Source of the DNA: Oricola nitratireducens
GTDB taxonomy: Bacteria; Pseudomonadota; Alphaproteobacteria; Rhizobiales; Rhizobiaceae
Assembly: GCF_014904745.1 (NCBI RefSeq)
Contig: NZ_JACZCS010000002.1
Coordinates: 1-64,000, forward strand
Direction: 5' to 3'
DNA: 64,000 bases
In this document: positions 33,490 through 41,968 of the stretch, in pieces
Layout of the letters: the number at the start of each line of letters is the position of its first letter
Position numbering within the stretch: position 1 is the first letter of the stretch
Program-made: the position numbers and the translations under genes
Notes under the pieces: model-generated
Told to the model about the DNA's origin: nothing
Seen by the model: the letters and a program-made list of their open reading frames with translations, nothing else
The model's database searches: none

Positions 33490-34422
33490 CTAATCCGGCA
33501 AACGAACTGGCCTGAGCGAGTTCGCCTTCGCCCAGAAATCAGTCAGCACCGACGTATCCTGTCCCGAATAACCTTCGTCGACAGCGCGCTGGAAGATATC
33601 GCGGGCTTTTCCGCCGAGGGCAACCGTGACTCCCACCTGCTCCGCAGCGCGGCATGCAAGCGTCAGATCCTTGAGTCCCAGGACAACGTCGAAACCGGGG
33701 GTCGTATCGCCGCGAAGAACTTTCACCGGCCACTTGTCGCGCAATTGCCCATTCGATGCGGTGGTCTCGAGCAGCACATTCATGGTGTTGCTCAGATCGA
33801 GACCAAGCGCCATGGCGAGGGTGAGCGCTTCCGAGTTCAACTGGCAGTAGGAGAGTACGAGGAAGTTGTTCACAAGCTTCGTCCGCGTGCCGCTTCCCGC
33901 TTTCCCGCAGTGATAGATCGTGGTCCCCATAGCCTCCAGCAGGGGCCGAATTTTCGTGAAGACATCATCGCTGGCGCCAACCATGAACAGCGATTCGCCC
34001 TTGTCAGCATGCGCGGCGAGCCGTCCCACGGGGGCGTCCGCAAAGCTCAGATTCAGGGCTGATGCAGCTTCCGCCAAACCGTCGGCCGTGGCCGGATCGA
34101 CGGTGCTCATATCGACGATAACAGCGTTTGCCCGCGCCCGGGCGTATACGCCGTCCGCTTCCTGCAGCACTGCCGTGACTTCCTTCGGTCCCGGCAGCAT
34201 CAGGAATACGATATCGCATGCGGCCGCGACATCTCCCGCGCTTTTTGCACAGTGCACATTGTCGCCGGCCAGTTGGGCGCCGCGTGTTTCGCGGATGTCG
34301 AAAACGGTAAGCGGATAACCCTTGCGGGCGAGATTGGACGCAAGCGCGAATCCCATTCTTCCCAGGCCGATAAAACCGATCCGTCCAGCATCGGCCGCAG
34401 CCGTCTCCACCCCATTCTGCAT
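33490..34422 (-). CDS. 3-hydroxyisobutyrate dehydrogenase-family oxidoreductase, TRAP operon
   Basis: Beta-hydroxyacid dehydrogenase, 310 aa. Rossmann motif GFIGLGRMGFALASNLARKG is near the start, substrate-binding DAPVGRLAAHADKG with altered residues where many members have DAPVSGG, and the catalytic Lys in GSGTRTKLVNNFL. It oxidises a 2- or 3-hydroxy acid, or reduces the matching semialdehyde, with NAD(P). The start is ATG 34422 with AGGAAAG upstream; a longer frame would run into the operator at 34484. It heads the operon with DctQ and DctM, so its substrate probably enters by that TRAP importer. A second family member at 36104 lies in the divergent operon. Confidence 0.85.
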   Translation of the reverse strand: MQNGVETAAADAGRIGFIGLGRMGFALASNLARKGYPLTVFDIRETRGAQLAGDNVHCAKSAGDVAAACDIVFLMLPGPKEVTAVLQEADGVYARARANAVIVDMSTVDPATADGLAEAASALNLSFADAPVGRLAAHADKGESLFMVGASDDVFTKIRPLLEAMGTTIYHCGKAGSGTRTKLVNNFLVLSYCQLNSEALTLAMALGLDLSNTMNVLLETTASNGQLRDKWPVKVLRGDTTPGFDVVLGLKDLTLACRAAEQVGVTVALGGKARDIFQRAVDEGYSGQDTSVLTDFWAKANSLRPVRLPD

Positions 34423-34454
34423 TTCTGTGCTTTCCTGATTTTTCGCTGTCGCGA

Positions 34455-34498
34455 TTGACAAAAAGAACGTGGACCGCAATAAATAGAACACTGTTCTA
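34455..34498 (+). promoter_or_regulatory. Sigma70-like promoter with overlapping palindromic operator (AGAAC-type), divergent region
   Basis: TTGACA (34455-34460), 17 bases, then AATAAA (34478-34483). It is followed directly by the 15-base palindrome TAGAACA-C-TGTTCTA at 34484-34498, over the likely start point. The same layout, TTGACG-17-AATAAT then AGAACG-A-CGTTCT, occurs at 49084-49125. This predicts one repressor, most likely TetR-type, controlling both regions. Genes affected here are the aldehyde dehydrogenase operon (+) and the TRAP operon (-). Confidence 0.7.
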
Positions 34499-34631
34499 AA
34501 AATCAACACCCCTTTCACGCGAAGCAAGAGAGCCGGGGCGAACAGGAGCTCCGCACCTTGCTCGAGACGGGGCAGGCAAACGGGAAACGCGTTGCGCAGA
34601 TTGCGCGCGAATCAGGAAAAGGAAGTCCACC

Positions 34632-36071
34632 GTGGTATTGAATTTCCCAGCGTCAGGTCGCTGGATCAGTGGTTCAGGACAGGTTCTGAAGACGGTTAAT
34701 CCGGCAACGGGTGATATCAATGCCGAAATCGGCACACCTTCGCCGGAGGAAATCGCCGATGCTTGCATTTTTGCGCATCAAAGCGCCGCCAGCGACTCCT
34801 GGCGCAAGCTCAAGCCGCACGAACGCGCGACCTATCTGTATCGTATTTCCGCGGCGATTACGGAAGATGCGGAAGATCTCGCCCAGGCCCAGATGCTCGA
34901 GAACGGAAAGGCGCTCAAGGAATGCCGCCAGCAGGCTGCCAGCGCCGCCGCGACTTTTCGCTACTATGCGGCAGCCTGCGAGACGCTGGAGTCGATCGTC
35001 CCTCCAAATCGCGGAAATTATCTCACGGTAACCACCTACGAGCCGTACGGTGTCGTAGCGGCGATCACGCCCTGGAACTCGCCTCTGACGATGGAGGCGC
35101 AAAAGGTCGCGCCAGCCCTCGCCGCCGGAAACGCCGTCGTCCTCAAGCCGTCGGAGGTCACGACGCTGCCGAGCCTCACGCTGGCGAGGATTTGCGAGAA
35201 GGCGGGCTTGCCGGCCGGGTTGTTGACCGTTCTGCCAGGTTACGGGCGCGACATCGGTCCGACGCTTCTCGCCCGACCGGAAATCCGGATGGTTTCCTTC
35301 ACCGGAGGAACGGAGACGGGACGGGCCATCGCCGGAGTTGCCGCGAAAAGACTGATCCCCGCCGCGCTCGAACTCGGCGGCAAGTCGCCGCATATCATCC
35401 TCGATGATGCCGATATTCCGGCAGCCTGTGACGGCGTGATCGACGGCATTTTCGAAGGAATGGGCCAGTCATGCGTTGCCGGCTCTCGCCTCTTCGTGCC
35501 GCGGGCGAAGCACGATCAGATCGTCGCGATTCTGGTGGAGAAAGCCGAGGCCATCCGGCTGGGCCAGCCAACGGGTCCCGACACCGATATTGGTCCGCTT
35601 TCGTCGCATCACCATCGCGACAAGGTCGAAGAGTATGTGGAAGCTGCGCGGAAGGAGGGCGGTATCGTCGCGACGGGCGGATCCCGGCCAGTTGGTGCGC
35701 AGTTCGACAGCGGCGCCTTCTATCGTCCGACGATCATCACGGGTCTGACGAATTCCGCGCGTGTCTGCCAGGAGGAAATCTTCGGTCCGGTCCTTTGCGT
35801 TCTTCCCTTCGACGACGAGGACGACCTCGTTGCAACCGCCAATGATACCGCCTTCGGACTGGCTTGCGGCATCTGGACGAGTGACTACCGGCGGGCATGG
35901 AGAATAGCGCGGTCGATCGACGCCGGGACTGTCTGGATCAATACCTACAAGCAACTGAGCATTGCCGCCCCGTTCGGCGGTTTCAAGGAGAGCGGGATCG
36001 GGCGCGAAAAAGGCCTGCAGGGCATGCGCCTGTATCAGCAGGCGAAGAGCATTTATTTCGCGACCGCCTGA
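34632..36071 (+). CDS. NAD(P)-dependent aldehyde dehydrogenase
   Basis: Oxidises an aldehyde or semialdehyde to the acid; 479 aa, normal family length. Seen are ITPWNSPLTMEAQKVAPALA, the glycine motif VSFTGGTETGRAIA, LELGGKSPHIILDDADI with the catalytic Glu, GQSCVAGSRLFVP with the catalytic Cys, and EIFGPVLCVLPFDDED. The start codon is GTG 34632, with AAAGGAAG upstream; no nearer ATG suits. It lies behind the promoter/operator at 34455-34498 and 32 bases before another hydroxyacid dehydrogenase, so alcohol-to-aldehyde-to-acid oxidation is a likely pairing. The exact aldehyde is not determined. Confidence 0.88.
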   Translation: MVLNFPASGRWISGSGQVLKTVNPATGDINAEIGTPSPEEIADACIFAHQSAASDSWRKLKPHERATYLYRISAAITEDAEDLAQAQMLENGKALKECRQQAASAAATFRYYAAACETLESIVPPNRGNYLTVTTYEPYGVVAAITPWNSPLTMEAQKVAPALAAGNAVVLKPSEVTTLPSLTLARICEKAGLPAGLLTVLPGYGRDIGPTLLARPEIRMVSFTGGTETGRAIAGVAAKRLIPAALELGGKSPHIILDDADIPAACDGVIDGIFEGMGQSCVAGSRLFVPRAKHDQIVAILVEKAEAIRLGQPTGPDTDIGPLSSHHHRDKVEEYVEAARKEGGIVATGGSRPVGAQFDSGAFYRPTIITGLTNSARVCQEEIFGPVLCVLPFDDEDDLVATANDTAFGLACGIWTSDYRRAWRIARSIDAGTVWINTYKQLSIAAPFGGFKESGIGREKGLQGMRLYQQAKSIYFATA

Positions 36072-36103
36072 CGAATTTCGCGTCTTACGAACAGAAGTGC
36101 ATC

Positions 36104-36988
36104 ATGGATTCCAATAAAAAAATTACCATCGGCTTTATCGGTCTTGGCGTCATGGGAGGGCCCATGTGCCGCAATCTCGTTCGGAAGATGCCGGATGCCC
36201 GGATTGTCGTTTTCGACAAGTCTGTGGAGGCGATCCAGTCCGTGGCGGACAGGGGCGCGGAAGTGGCGTGCAGTGCCGAAGATGCGGCACGACAGTCCGA
36301 TGTCGTGTTGTTGTCGTTGCCAAACGGCGACGCGGTCAGGCAGGTCGTCGATGCCATAATCGGCAGCATTCGTGCCGACGCGCTCGTTATCGACACGTCA
36401 ACGTCACCGGTCGATGTGACAAAGGAAATGGCGCAGCGGATCAAGGCTGCGGGAGGCGAGTATCTCGATGCGCCAATCGCCCGTACGCGTGCGGCCGCCG
36501 AGAACGGGACGTTGAGCATCATGGTCGGCGGGGGTACCTCAGCCTTTCAGCGCGTATTTCCCATTCTGCAATGCATGGGTAGCGAAATCTCCCATTGCGG
36601 TCCGGTCGGCAGCGGGCAGATCGTCAAGATTCTGAACAACATGGTGCTGTTTCAAACCGTGCATGCGCTGTCGGAAGCCCTGGCGATCGGCACTCTTGCC
36701 GGTGTCGACGGAAAGACGCTGTTCGACGTGTTCTCCAAAGGCTCGGCTGACAGCTTCGCGTTGCGCAATCACGGCTGCAAAGCATTGCTAGCCGACGACT
36801 TCCCTCCGCGGGCGTTTTCCACCGATTATGCCCGCAAGGACAACGCCTATGCGATCGCGCTGGCGGAATCGGTCGGCGTCACGCCCAAGGGCGCGCGTCT
36901 GCTGGACGAGGTTTTCGATCTCGCACAGCAGCAAACACTCGGCGAATTCTATTTTCCGGTCTTCCACAAATTGCATTCCACCGACTGA
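36104..36988 (+). CDS. 3-hydroxyisobutyrate dehydrogenase-family oxidoreductase, aldehyde dehydrogenase operon
   Basis: Beta-hydroxyacid dehydrogenase, 294 aa. It shows GFIGLGVMGGPMCRNLVRK, LSLPNGDAVRQVV, DAPIARTRAAAENGTLSIMV for substrate binding, catalytic Lys in GSGQIVKILNNMV, and the C-terminal KDNAYAIALA helix. The APIARTR form of the substrate loop differs from the operon partner at 33490, so the two probably handle different hydroxy acids. ATG 36104 follows the aldehyde dehydrogenase stop by 32 bases; its ribosome site (ACAGAAG) is only fair. A strong hairpin 48 bases after the stop ends the operon. Confidence 0.85.
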   Translation: MDSNKKITIGFIGLGVMGGPMCRNLVRKMPDARIVVFDKSVEAIQSVADRGAEVACSAEDAARQSDVVLLSLPNGDAVRQVVDAIIGSIRADALVIDTSTSPVDVTKEMAQRIKAAGGEYLDAPIARTRAAAENGTLSIMVGGGTSAFQRVFPILQCMGSEISHCGPVGSGQIVKILNNMVLFQTVHALSEALAIGTLAGVDGKTLFDVFSKGSADSFALRNHGCKALLADDFPPRAFSTDYARKDNAYAIALAESVGVTPKGARLLDEVFDLAQQQTLGEFYFPVFHKLHSTD

Positions 36989-37035
36989 TACGCCTTTCTC
37001 CCCGGCGGTTTCCGGTTGTACGGGAAGCCACCCAG

Positions 37036-37068
37036 TCGCGCTGGACGCTACCGGAGCGTCCAGCGCGA
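37036..37068 (+). terminator. Strong hairpin ending the aldehyde dehydrogenase operon
   Basis: TCGCGCTGGACGC (37036-37048) and GCGTCCAGCGCGA (37056-37068) form a perfect 13-base stem with a 7-base loop. There is no T-run, as is common in high-G+C genomes. It separates the dehydrogenase operon from the TetR-type gene. Confidence 0.65.
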
Positions 37069-37186
37069 TACCGGGATGACGGCCGGACTGGTTGTCACCT
37101 GCGCGGCGCACGCGCTACTAGATGATCGACGAAAAGGGGACGCGAACGAGGCGGATGGCGCATTTGCATCCGGTCGATTGGAAGCC

Positions 37187-38413
37187 ATGGCGGCGCGAGA
37201 AACAAAACGCTCGGAAAAGAAGCGGGAGATCATCCTCGACGCGGCGACCCGCCATTTCAACCGGGCTGGTGTGCGCGGCGCGACCCTGACAGAGATTGCC
37301 GCCAATGTCGGTCTGGTGACCAATAGCGTCACTTACTACTACCGCAAGAAGGAAGACCTGGCGGCGGCCTGCCTGCTGCGGGCGGTGGAAGTGATGCGCG
37401 AGACGATCGCGCAGGCGCTGGAACGTCCGACATCGGTGGAGCGGCTGGAAGAGCTGTTATCAAATTACGTCCGCCGGCTGGCCGCGGGCGTGACCGGCGA
37501 ACAGCCGCCGCTGATGAGCTTCAACGACATCCGCGCGCTCGACAATCCGCAGGCCGAAACGGTGTTCGAGGCCTATAACGGCATGTTCCGTCTCTTGCGC
37601 GAACTGTTCCAGATGCCGGAGCTGGGGCTGGACCGTATCGAGCAGAATGCGCGTACGCATCTGTTGCTCAGTCTGCTGCACGCCACGCATGACTGGATCG
37701 ACCGGTTCGAAGTCGGCGATTACGAACGGGTGGCGCAGCGGATCGGTGCGATCCTCATTGCGGGGCTTGGCGGCAGGCCCGCCGGCTGGGAGCCGACACC
37801 GGCGCTTGAGACGCTTCTCGAAAGCGAAGACGAAGCGCAGCGAGAGGCCTTCCTCAGGGTCGCCACGCGCCTGATCAACACACAGGGTTATCGGGGAGCA
37901 TCCGTCGAGAAGATCGCTGCGGAACTGAATGTCACCAAGGGTTCCTTTTATCACCACATCGACAGCAAGGACGAGCTGATCGTCGGCTGTTTCGAACGCA
38001 GTTTCCGGGTCGTCCGGCGTGCTCAGGATTCGGGTTTTGCAGCTGACGGAAACGGGTTGGAACGCCTGACGGCGGTGACGGCGGACCTCATCGCCTATCA
38101 GCTCTCCGAGCACGGGCCGGTCCTGCGCATCTCGGCCCTGAACGCGCTGCCGGAAACGCTGCGCGAACAGATGAAAATCACCATGGAGCGGCTTGCCCGG
38201 CGCTACGAGGATTTCTTCGTGGACGGGATGGCGGACGGGTCCATGCAGGTGATGCATCCGGGAATAGCGGCGCAATTGCTGGACGGCATGATCAATGCAG
38301 TGATCGAGCTTGAGTGGTGGACCGGTGGCACGTCTTCCAGTGATGCCGTGCGCTATTATGCCACTCCGCTGTTCTCCGGAATTTTCTCCGATCCGCTCGG
38401 CGAACCGCGCTAG
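37187..38413 (+). CDS. Regulator with two complete TetR domains in one chain
   Basis: A 408-residue protein, about twice normal TetR length. The first helix-turn-helix (EIILDAATRHFNRAGVRGAT, then LVTNSVTYYYRKKEDL) lies at about residues 12-60, with a ligand domain to about 210. A second full TetR start (LRVATRLINTQGYRGASVEK, then VTKGSFYHHIDSKDELI) lies at about 225-275, followed by another ligand domain. The start is ATG 37187 (MAARETKR) with GGAAG upstream. A fused TetR pair would bind one palindrome as an intramolecular dimer or sense two ligands. It lies between the TRAP/aldehyde dehydrogenase genes and the beta-oxidation genes and is the best candidate for the AGAAC-type operators at 34484 and 49113, but that link is inference. 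Confidence 0.85.
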   Translation: MAARETKRSEKKREIILDAATRHFNRAGVRGATLTEIAANVGLVTNSVTYYYRKKEDLAAACLLRAVEVMRETIAQALERPTSVERLEELLSNYVRRLAAGVTGEQPPLMSFNDIRALDNPQAETVFEAYNGMFRLLRELFQMPELGLDRIEQNARTHLLLSLLHATHDWIDRFEVGDYERVAQRIGAILIAGLGGRPAGWEPTPALETLLESEDEAQREAFLRVATRLINTQGYRGASVEKIAAELNVTKGSFYHHIDSKDELIVGCFERSFRVVRRAQDSGFAADGNGLERLTAVTADLIAYQLSEHGPVLRISALNALPETLREQMKITMERLARRYEDFFVDGMADGSMQVMHPGIAAQLLDGMINAVIELEWWTGGTSSSDAVRYYATPLFSGIFSDPLGEPR

Positions 38414-38416
38414 CGC

Positions 38417-40495
38417 TCAGGTGTCGTCGGTCAGACTGCTGCCTTCGGCGGCCAGCCGCTGGAGCAGCGCCGCCGGACGGAAACGCCCGCCATGCGCGGC
38501 TTCCAGCGCGCGCAGGCGCTCGACCACCTTGTCCAGCCCGACCTGTTCCGCATGGAACATCGGACCGCCCCGATAGGCCGGCCAACCGTATCCATTGATC
38601 CATATGACGTCGATGTCAGAGGCGCGCAGCGCCTTGCCTTCCTCGAGGATGTTCGCGCCCTCGTTGATCATCGGCAGCAGCAGCCGGTCGAGGATTTCCT
38701 CGTCCGATATCTCGCGCCGTGCGATGCCCCGTGCTTTCGCCACATCGCGAATGATCTCCTCGACCAGCGGCGAGGGATCGGATTTCCGGTTCTCTCCATA
38801 GTCGTAGTAACCGGCGCCGGTTTTCTGGCCGCGGCGTTCTGATTCGCACAGCCGGTCGCGAACGGTTTCGCCGGTCGAGGCTTCGCGCGTCCAGCCGAGA
38901 TCGAGGCCGGCGAGATCCGCCATGGCGAAGGGTCCCATCGGCAAGCCGAAATCGTACAGCACCCGGTCGACTGCCCAAGGCGTCGCGCCTTCGAGGATGA
39001 GGCGGTCGGCTTCGTCCTGGCGCTTTTCAAGCATCCGGTTGCCGACAAAACCGTGGCAGACACCAACGACGACGCCGACCTTGCCGATGGCGCGGGCAAG
39101 CGCCATCGCGGTGCCGACGATTTCAAGATCCGTCTTTTCGCCGCGCACGATCTCGACGAGGCGCATGATGTTCGCCGGCGAGAAGAAATGCATGCCGAGG
39201 ACCGACTGCGGGCGGGAGGTCGTCGCGGCGATCCGGTCGATATCGAGATAGGAGGTGTTGGTCGCGAGGATCGCGCTGGGCTTGGCGATGCGGTCAAGCG
39301 CGAAAAAGACCTCCGTCTTGACGGACATTTCCTCGAAGGCGGCTTCGACGATCAGGTCGCAATCCGACAGCGCCTCGAGTTCCAGTCTTCCGAAGAACAG
39401 GGCGGTTCGCCGTTCGGCTTCTTCCGGCGTCAGCGAGCCCCGTTGCGCGGAGCGTTCATAGGTGCGGCGGATATTTGCCAGTCCACGGTCTAGCGCTGCC
39501 TGCTGCGTTTCCACGATGGTGACCGGATAACCGGCATTGACGAAGGCCATCCCGATGCCCGTCCCCATGGTACCGGCGCCGACGATGCCGATCGATCGGA
39601 TGCGGCTAATATCGGGCTTGCCCTCGACGCCAGGCACCTTTGCGGCTTTCCGTTCGGCGAAGAACGCGTAGCGCATCGCCGCCGATTGCGGGTCGTCGAG
39701 AAGCTCCCGGAACAATTTGCGCTCAATGGCGAGGCCCTCGTCGAAAGGTAGCGTCATCGCCGCTTCCACGCAGCGGATGATCTCGTCGGGCGCCCTGAAA
39801 TTGCGCAGTTTGCGGGCATTCCTTTCGCGATAAGCCTCCGCGAATTCGGCCGGAGTCAGGGCATCCGGTGTTTTCGCGGGCATGTCGCGGATTCGCCGCA
39901 AGGGTTTTGCGTCACCGACGATGCGTTTGGCGAAGGCCACAGCGTCCGCTTCCAGCGACTGGCCCTCGGCCAGCGTGTCGATCATGCCGGTCCGCAGGGC
40001 TTTTTCCGCGTCGACAGGATCACCGGAGATCATGAGGTCGAGCGCTTCGCCAGGATCGATCAGCCGCGGCAGTCTCTGCGTGCCGCTCGCGCCTGGAAGC
40101 AGGCCGAGCTTGACCTCGGGCAATCCGACGCGGGCGGAGGGGACGGCGATACGGTAATGGCAGGCAAGCGCCAGTTCCAGCCCGCCGCCCAGTGCGGTGC
40201 CGTGGATGGCTGCAATGACAGGCTTCGCTGATTTCTCGATCGCAGCGAGGACTTCCGGCAGATCCGGCGACAAAGGCGGCTTTCCAAGCTCCGTGATATC
40301 GGCTCCGGCAAAGAAGGTCCGACCGTTGCAGATGACGACGACGGCCTCGACGCTGTCGTCCCGGTCGGCATCTTCGATGGCGGATTTGAGACCGTTGCGG
40401 ACATGAACTGACAGGGCGTTCACTGGCGGGGAATCCGTAGTCACCACTGCGATGGAATCCTGGCGCGTCATCGTGACGACATTGTATGCGGACAC
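38417..40495 (-). CDS. Bifunctional enoyl-CoA hydratase / 3-hydroxyacyl-CoA dehydrogenase (FadB/FadJ-like)
   Basis: Carries out hydration and oxidation in beta-oxidation, 692 aa. The hydratase domain (about 10-190) has AGADITELG and both catalytic glutamates (GGGLELALAC, GLPEVKLGLLPG). The NAD-binding dehydrogenase domain starts near residue 295 (IGIVGAGTMGTGIGMAFVNA) with catalytic HFFSPANIMRLVEIV, and the C-terminal helical domain has GNRMLEKRQDEA. It starts at GTG 40495 after AGGGAGGA; no suitable ATG is closer. It is second gene after the thiolase, as in fadAB, and nearly touches the convergent TetR-type gene (3 bases). The peroxisomal-type domain arrangement suits short or branched acyl-CoA substrates. 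Confidence 0.9.
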   Translation of the reverse strand: MSAYNVVTMTRQDSIAVVTTDSPPVNALSVHVRNGLKSAIEDADRDDSVEAVVVICNGRTFFAGADITELGKPPLSPDLPEVLAAIEKSAKPVIAAIHGTALGGGLELALACHYRIAVPSARVGLPEVKLGLLPGASGTQRLPRLIDPGEALDLMISGDPVDAEKALRTGMIDTLAEGQSLEADAVAFAKRIVGDAKPLRRIRDMPAKTPDALTPAEFAEAYRERNARKLRNFRAPDEIIRCVEAAMTLPFDEGLAIERKLFRELLDDPQSAAMRYAFFAERKAAKVPGVEGKPDISRIRSIGIVGAGTMGTGIGMAFVNAGYPVTIVETQQAALDRGLANIRRTYERSAQRGSLTPEEAERRTALFFGRLELEALSDCDLIVEAAFEEMSVKTEVFFALDRIAKPSAILATNTSYLDIDRIAATTSRPQSVLGMHFFSPANIMRLVEIVRGEKTDLEIVGTAMALARAIGKVGVVVGVCHGFVGNRMLEKRQDEADRLILEGATPWAVDRVLYDFGLPMGPFAMADLAGLDLGWTREASTGETVRDRLCESERRGQKTGAGYYDYGENRKSDPSPLVEEIIRDVAKARGIARREISDEEILDRLLLPMINEGANILEEGKALRASDIDVIWINGYGWPAYRGGPMFHAEQVGLDKVVERLRALEAAHGGRFRPAALLQRLAAEGSSLTDDT

Positions 40496-40532
40496 TTCGC
40501 AATCCTCCCTTGAATGCGCTTTCGGCGTTTGA

Positions 40533-41735
40533 TCAGAAGATCTCGAACAGGCCGGCGGCGCCCATGCCACCACCGATGCACATGCTGACAACGCCGTATT
40601 TCGCGCCTCGCCTCTTGCCCTCGATCAGGATGTGGCCGGTCATGCGGGCACCGGACATGCCGTAGGGATGGCCGATCGCGATGGCGCCGCCGCTGACGTT
40701 GAGGCGCTCGTTGGGAATACCCAAGGTGTCCCGGCAGTGAAGGACCTGACAGGCAAAGGCTTCGTTGATTTCCCAGATGCCGATGTCGTCAACGGTCAAT
40801 CCGGTCTGTTTCAGCAGTTTCGGGATGGCAAAGACGGGGCCGATGCCCATTTCTTCAGGTCCGCAGCCAGCGACGGCGAGTCCGCGGTAGGCACCAAGCG
40901 GTTCGAGCCCCATTTGCTCGGCTTCTTTTGCCTCCATCAGCACGGATGCCGAGGCGCCGTCGGAAAGCTGCGACGCGTTGCCGGCGGTGATGAAACGTCC
41001 TTCTGCGACGCGCTGGCCGTCTTTGAAGACCGGCTTCAGCGCGGCGAGATCCTCGAGGCGCGTCGCCGGCCGATTGCCCTCGTCGCGCTCCAGGGTGATG
41101 TCGCGTTCGGAAATGGTGCCGGTCTCGCGGTCCTTGATCTGCATGGTTGCCGCGAGAGGCACGATCTCGGCGTCGAAACGGCCTTCTCGCTGGGCCTCGG
41201 CGGTGCGCATCTGAGATTGTAGCGCGTATTCGTCCTGCGCTTCGCGGGAAACGCCGTAACGGTCCGAAACGATCTCTGCCGTTTCCAGCATCGTCATGTA
41301 GAGCTCGGGAATTTCCGCGACCAGTTTCGGGTCCTGCGCCCGGTAGGAATTGGCGTGCTCGTTCTGGACGAGCGAGATCGATTCCAGCCCGCCGGCAACG
41401 GCGATGTCCATTTCCCCGAGCATGATGCTCTTCGCGGCCGAGGCGATGGCCATCAGGCCCGAAGAGCATTGCCGGTCCACAGTCATCGCGGCGACGGTGA
41501 CGGGCAGGCCCGCGCTCAGGGCGGCCTGGCGGGCGAGGTTGTAACCGGTGGCGCCCTGTTGCCAGGCGGCGCCCATGACCACATCGCCGACCAGCGCCGG
41601 GTCGACCTCCGCCCGGCTGACCGCGTGTGCGATGGCGTGGCCGCCAAGGGCCTGCGGCTGCGTGTTGTTGAACGCGCCCCTATACGCCTTGCCGATCGGC
41701 GTCCGGGCTGTCGAAACGATCACGGCTTCACGCAT
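40533..41735 (-). CDS. Thiolase (acetyl-CoA acyltransferase)
   Basis: Cleaves 3-ketoacyl-CoA with CoA in the last step of beta-oxidation; 400 aa. Active-site residues are visible: nucleophilic Cys in [10 protein letters not shown] (about residue 91), His in [11 protein letters not shown] and acid/base Cys in [21 protein letters not shown] is the usual NEAF motif. The start is ATG 41735 ([15 protein letters not shown]). It heads the thiolase-hydratase/dehydrogenase operon and is divergent from the acyl-CoA dehydrogenase pair. Together the two operons form a complete beta-oxidation cycle, except for a CoA ligase, which the gene at 47441 could supply. Confidence 0.92.
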   Translation of the reverse strand: MREAVIVSTARTPIGKAYRGAFNNTQPQALGGHAIAHAVSRAEVDPALVGDVVMGAAWQQGATGYNLARQAALSAGLPVTVAAMTVDRQCSSGLMAIASAAKSIMLGEMDIAVAGGLESISLVQNEHANSYRAQDPKLVAEIPELYMTMLETAEIVSDRYGVSREAQDEYALQSQMRTAEAQREGRFDAEIVPLAATMQIKDRETGTISERDITLERDEGNRPATRLEDLAALKPVFKDGQRVAEGRFITAGNASQLSDGASASVLMEAKEAEQMGLEPLGAYRGLAVAGCGPEEMGIGPVFAIPKLLKQTGLTVDDIGIWEINEAFACQVLHCRDTLGIPNERLNVSGGAIAIGHPYGMSGARMTGHILIEGKRRGAKYGVVSMCIGGGMGAAGLFEIF

Positions 41736-41802
41736 TAGCGTATCCTCTTTGGTTTCGTCGGTTGCATTCTGTAGCAAGCGCAATCCCACAAACTGTCTAT
41801 TT

Positions 41803-41821
41803 TTGCAATATGGGTATGCAA
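41803..41821. promoter_or_regulatory. Weak inverted repeat in the thiolase / acyl-CoA dehydrogenase divergent region
   Basis: TTGCA and TGCAA arms separated by 9 A/T-rich bases within the 233-base gap between divergent operons (41736-41968). The gap is clearly A/T-richer than its flanks, as promoters are, but no copy of the AGAAC palindrome is present. This may be another regulator's site. Confidence 0.25.
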
Positions 41822-41968
41822 TCATGCCTCTAAATTTTACTATGCATGTGGAGCTCTCCTGAATTTATAGAAAAATAGGGTTGCGAAATCCATGTTTCTG
41901 GCTAGCGTGCGCGGAGGTGGCCGCGCATCGTATGTGCGGCCGGATCTCGGCAAGGCGGAGGTGTTCAC

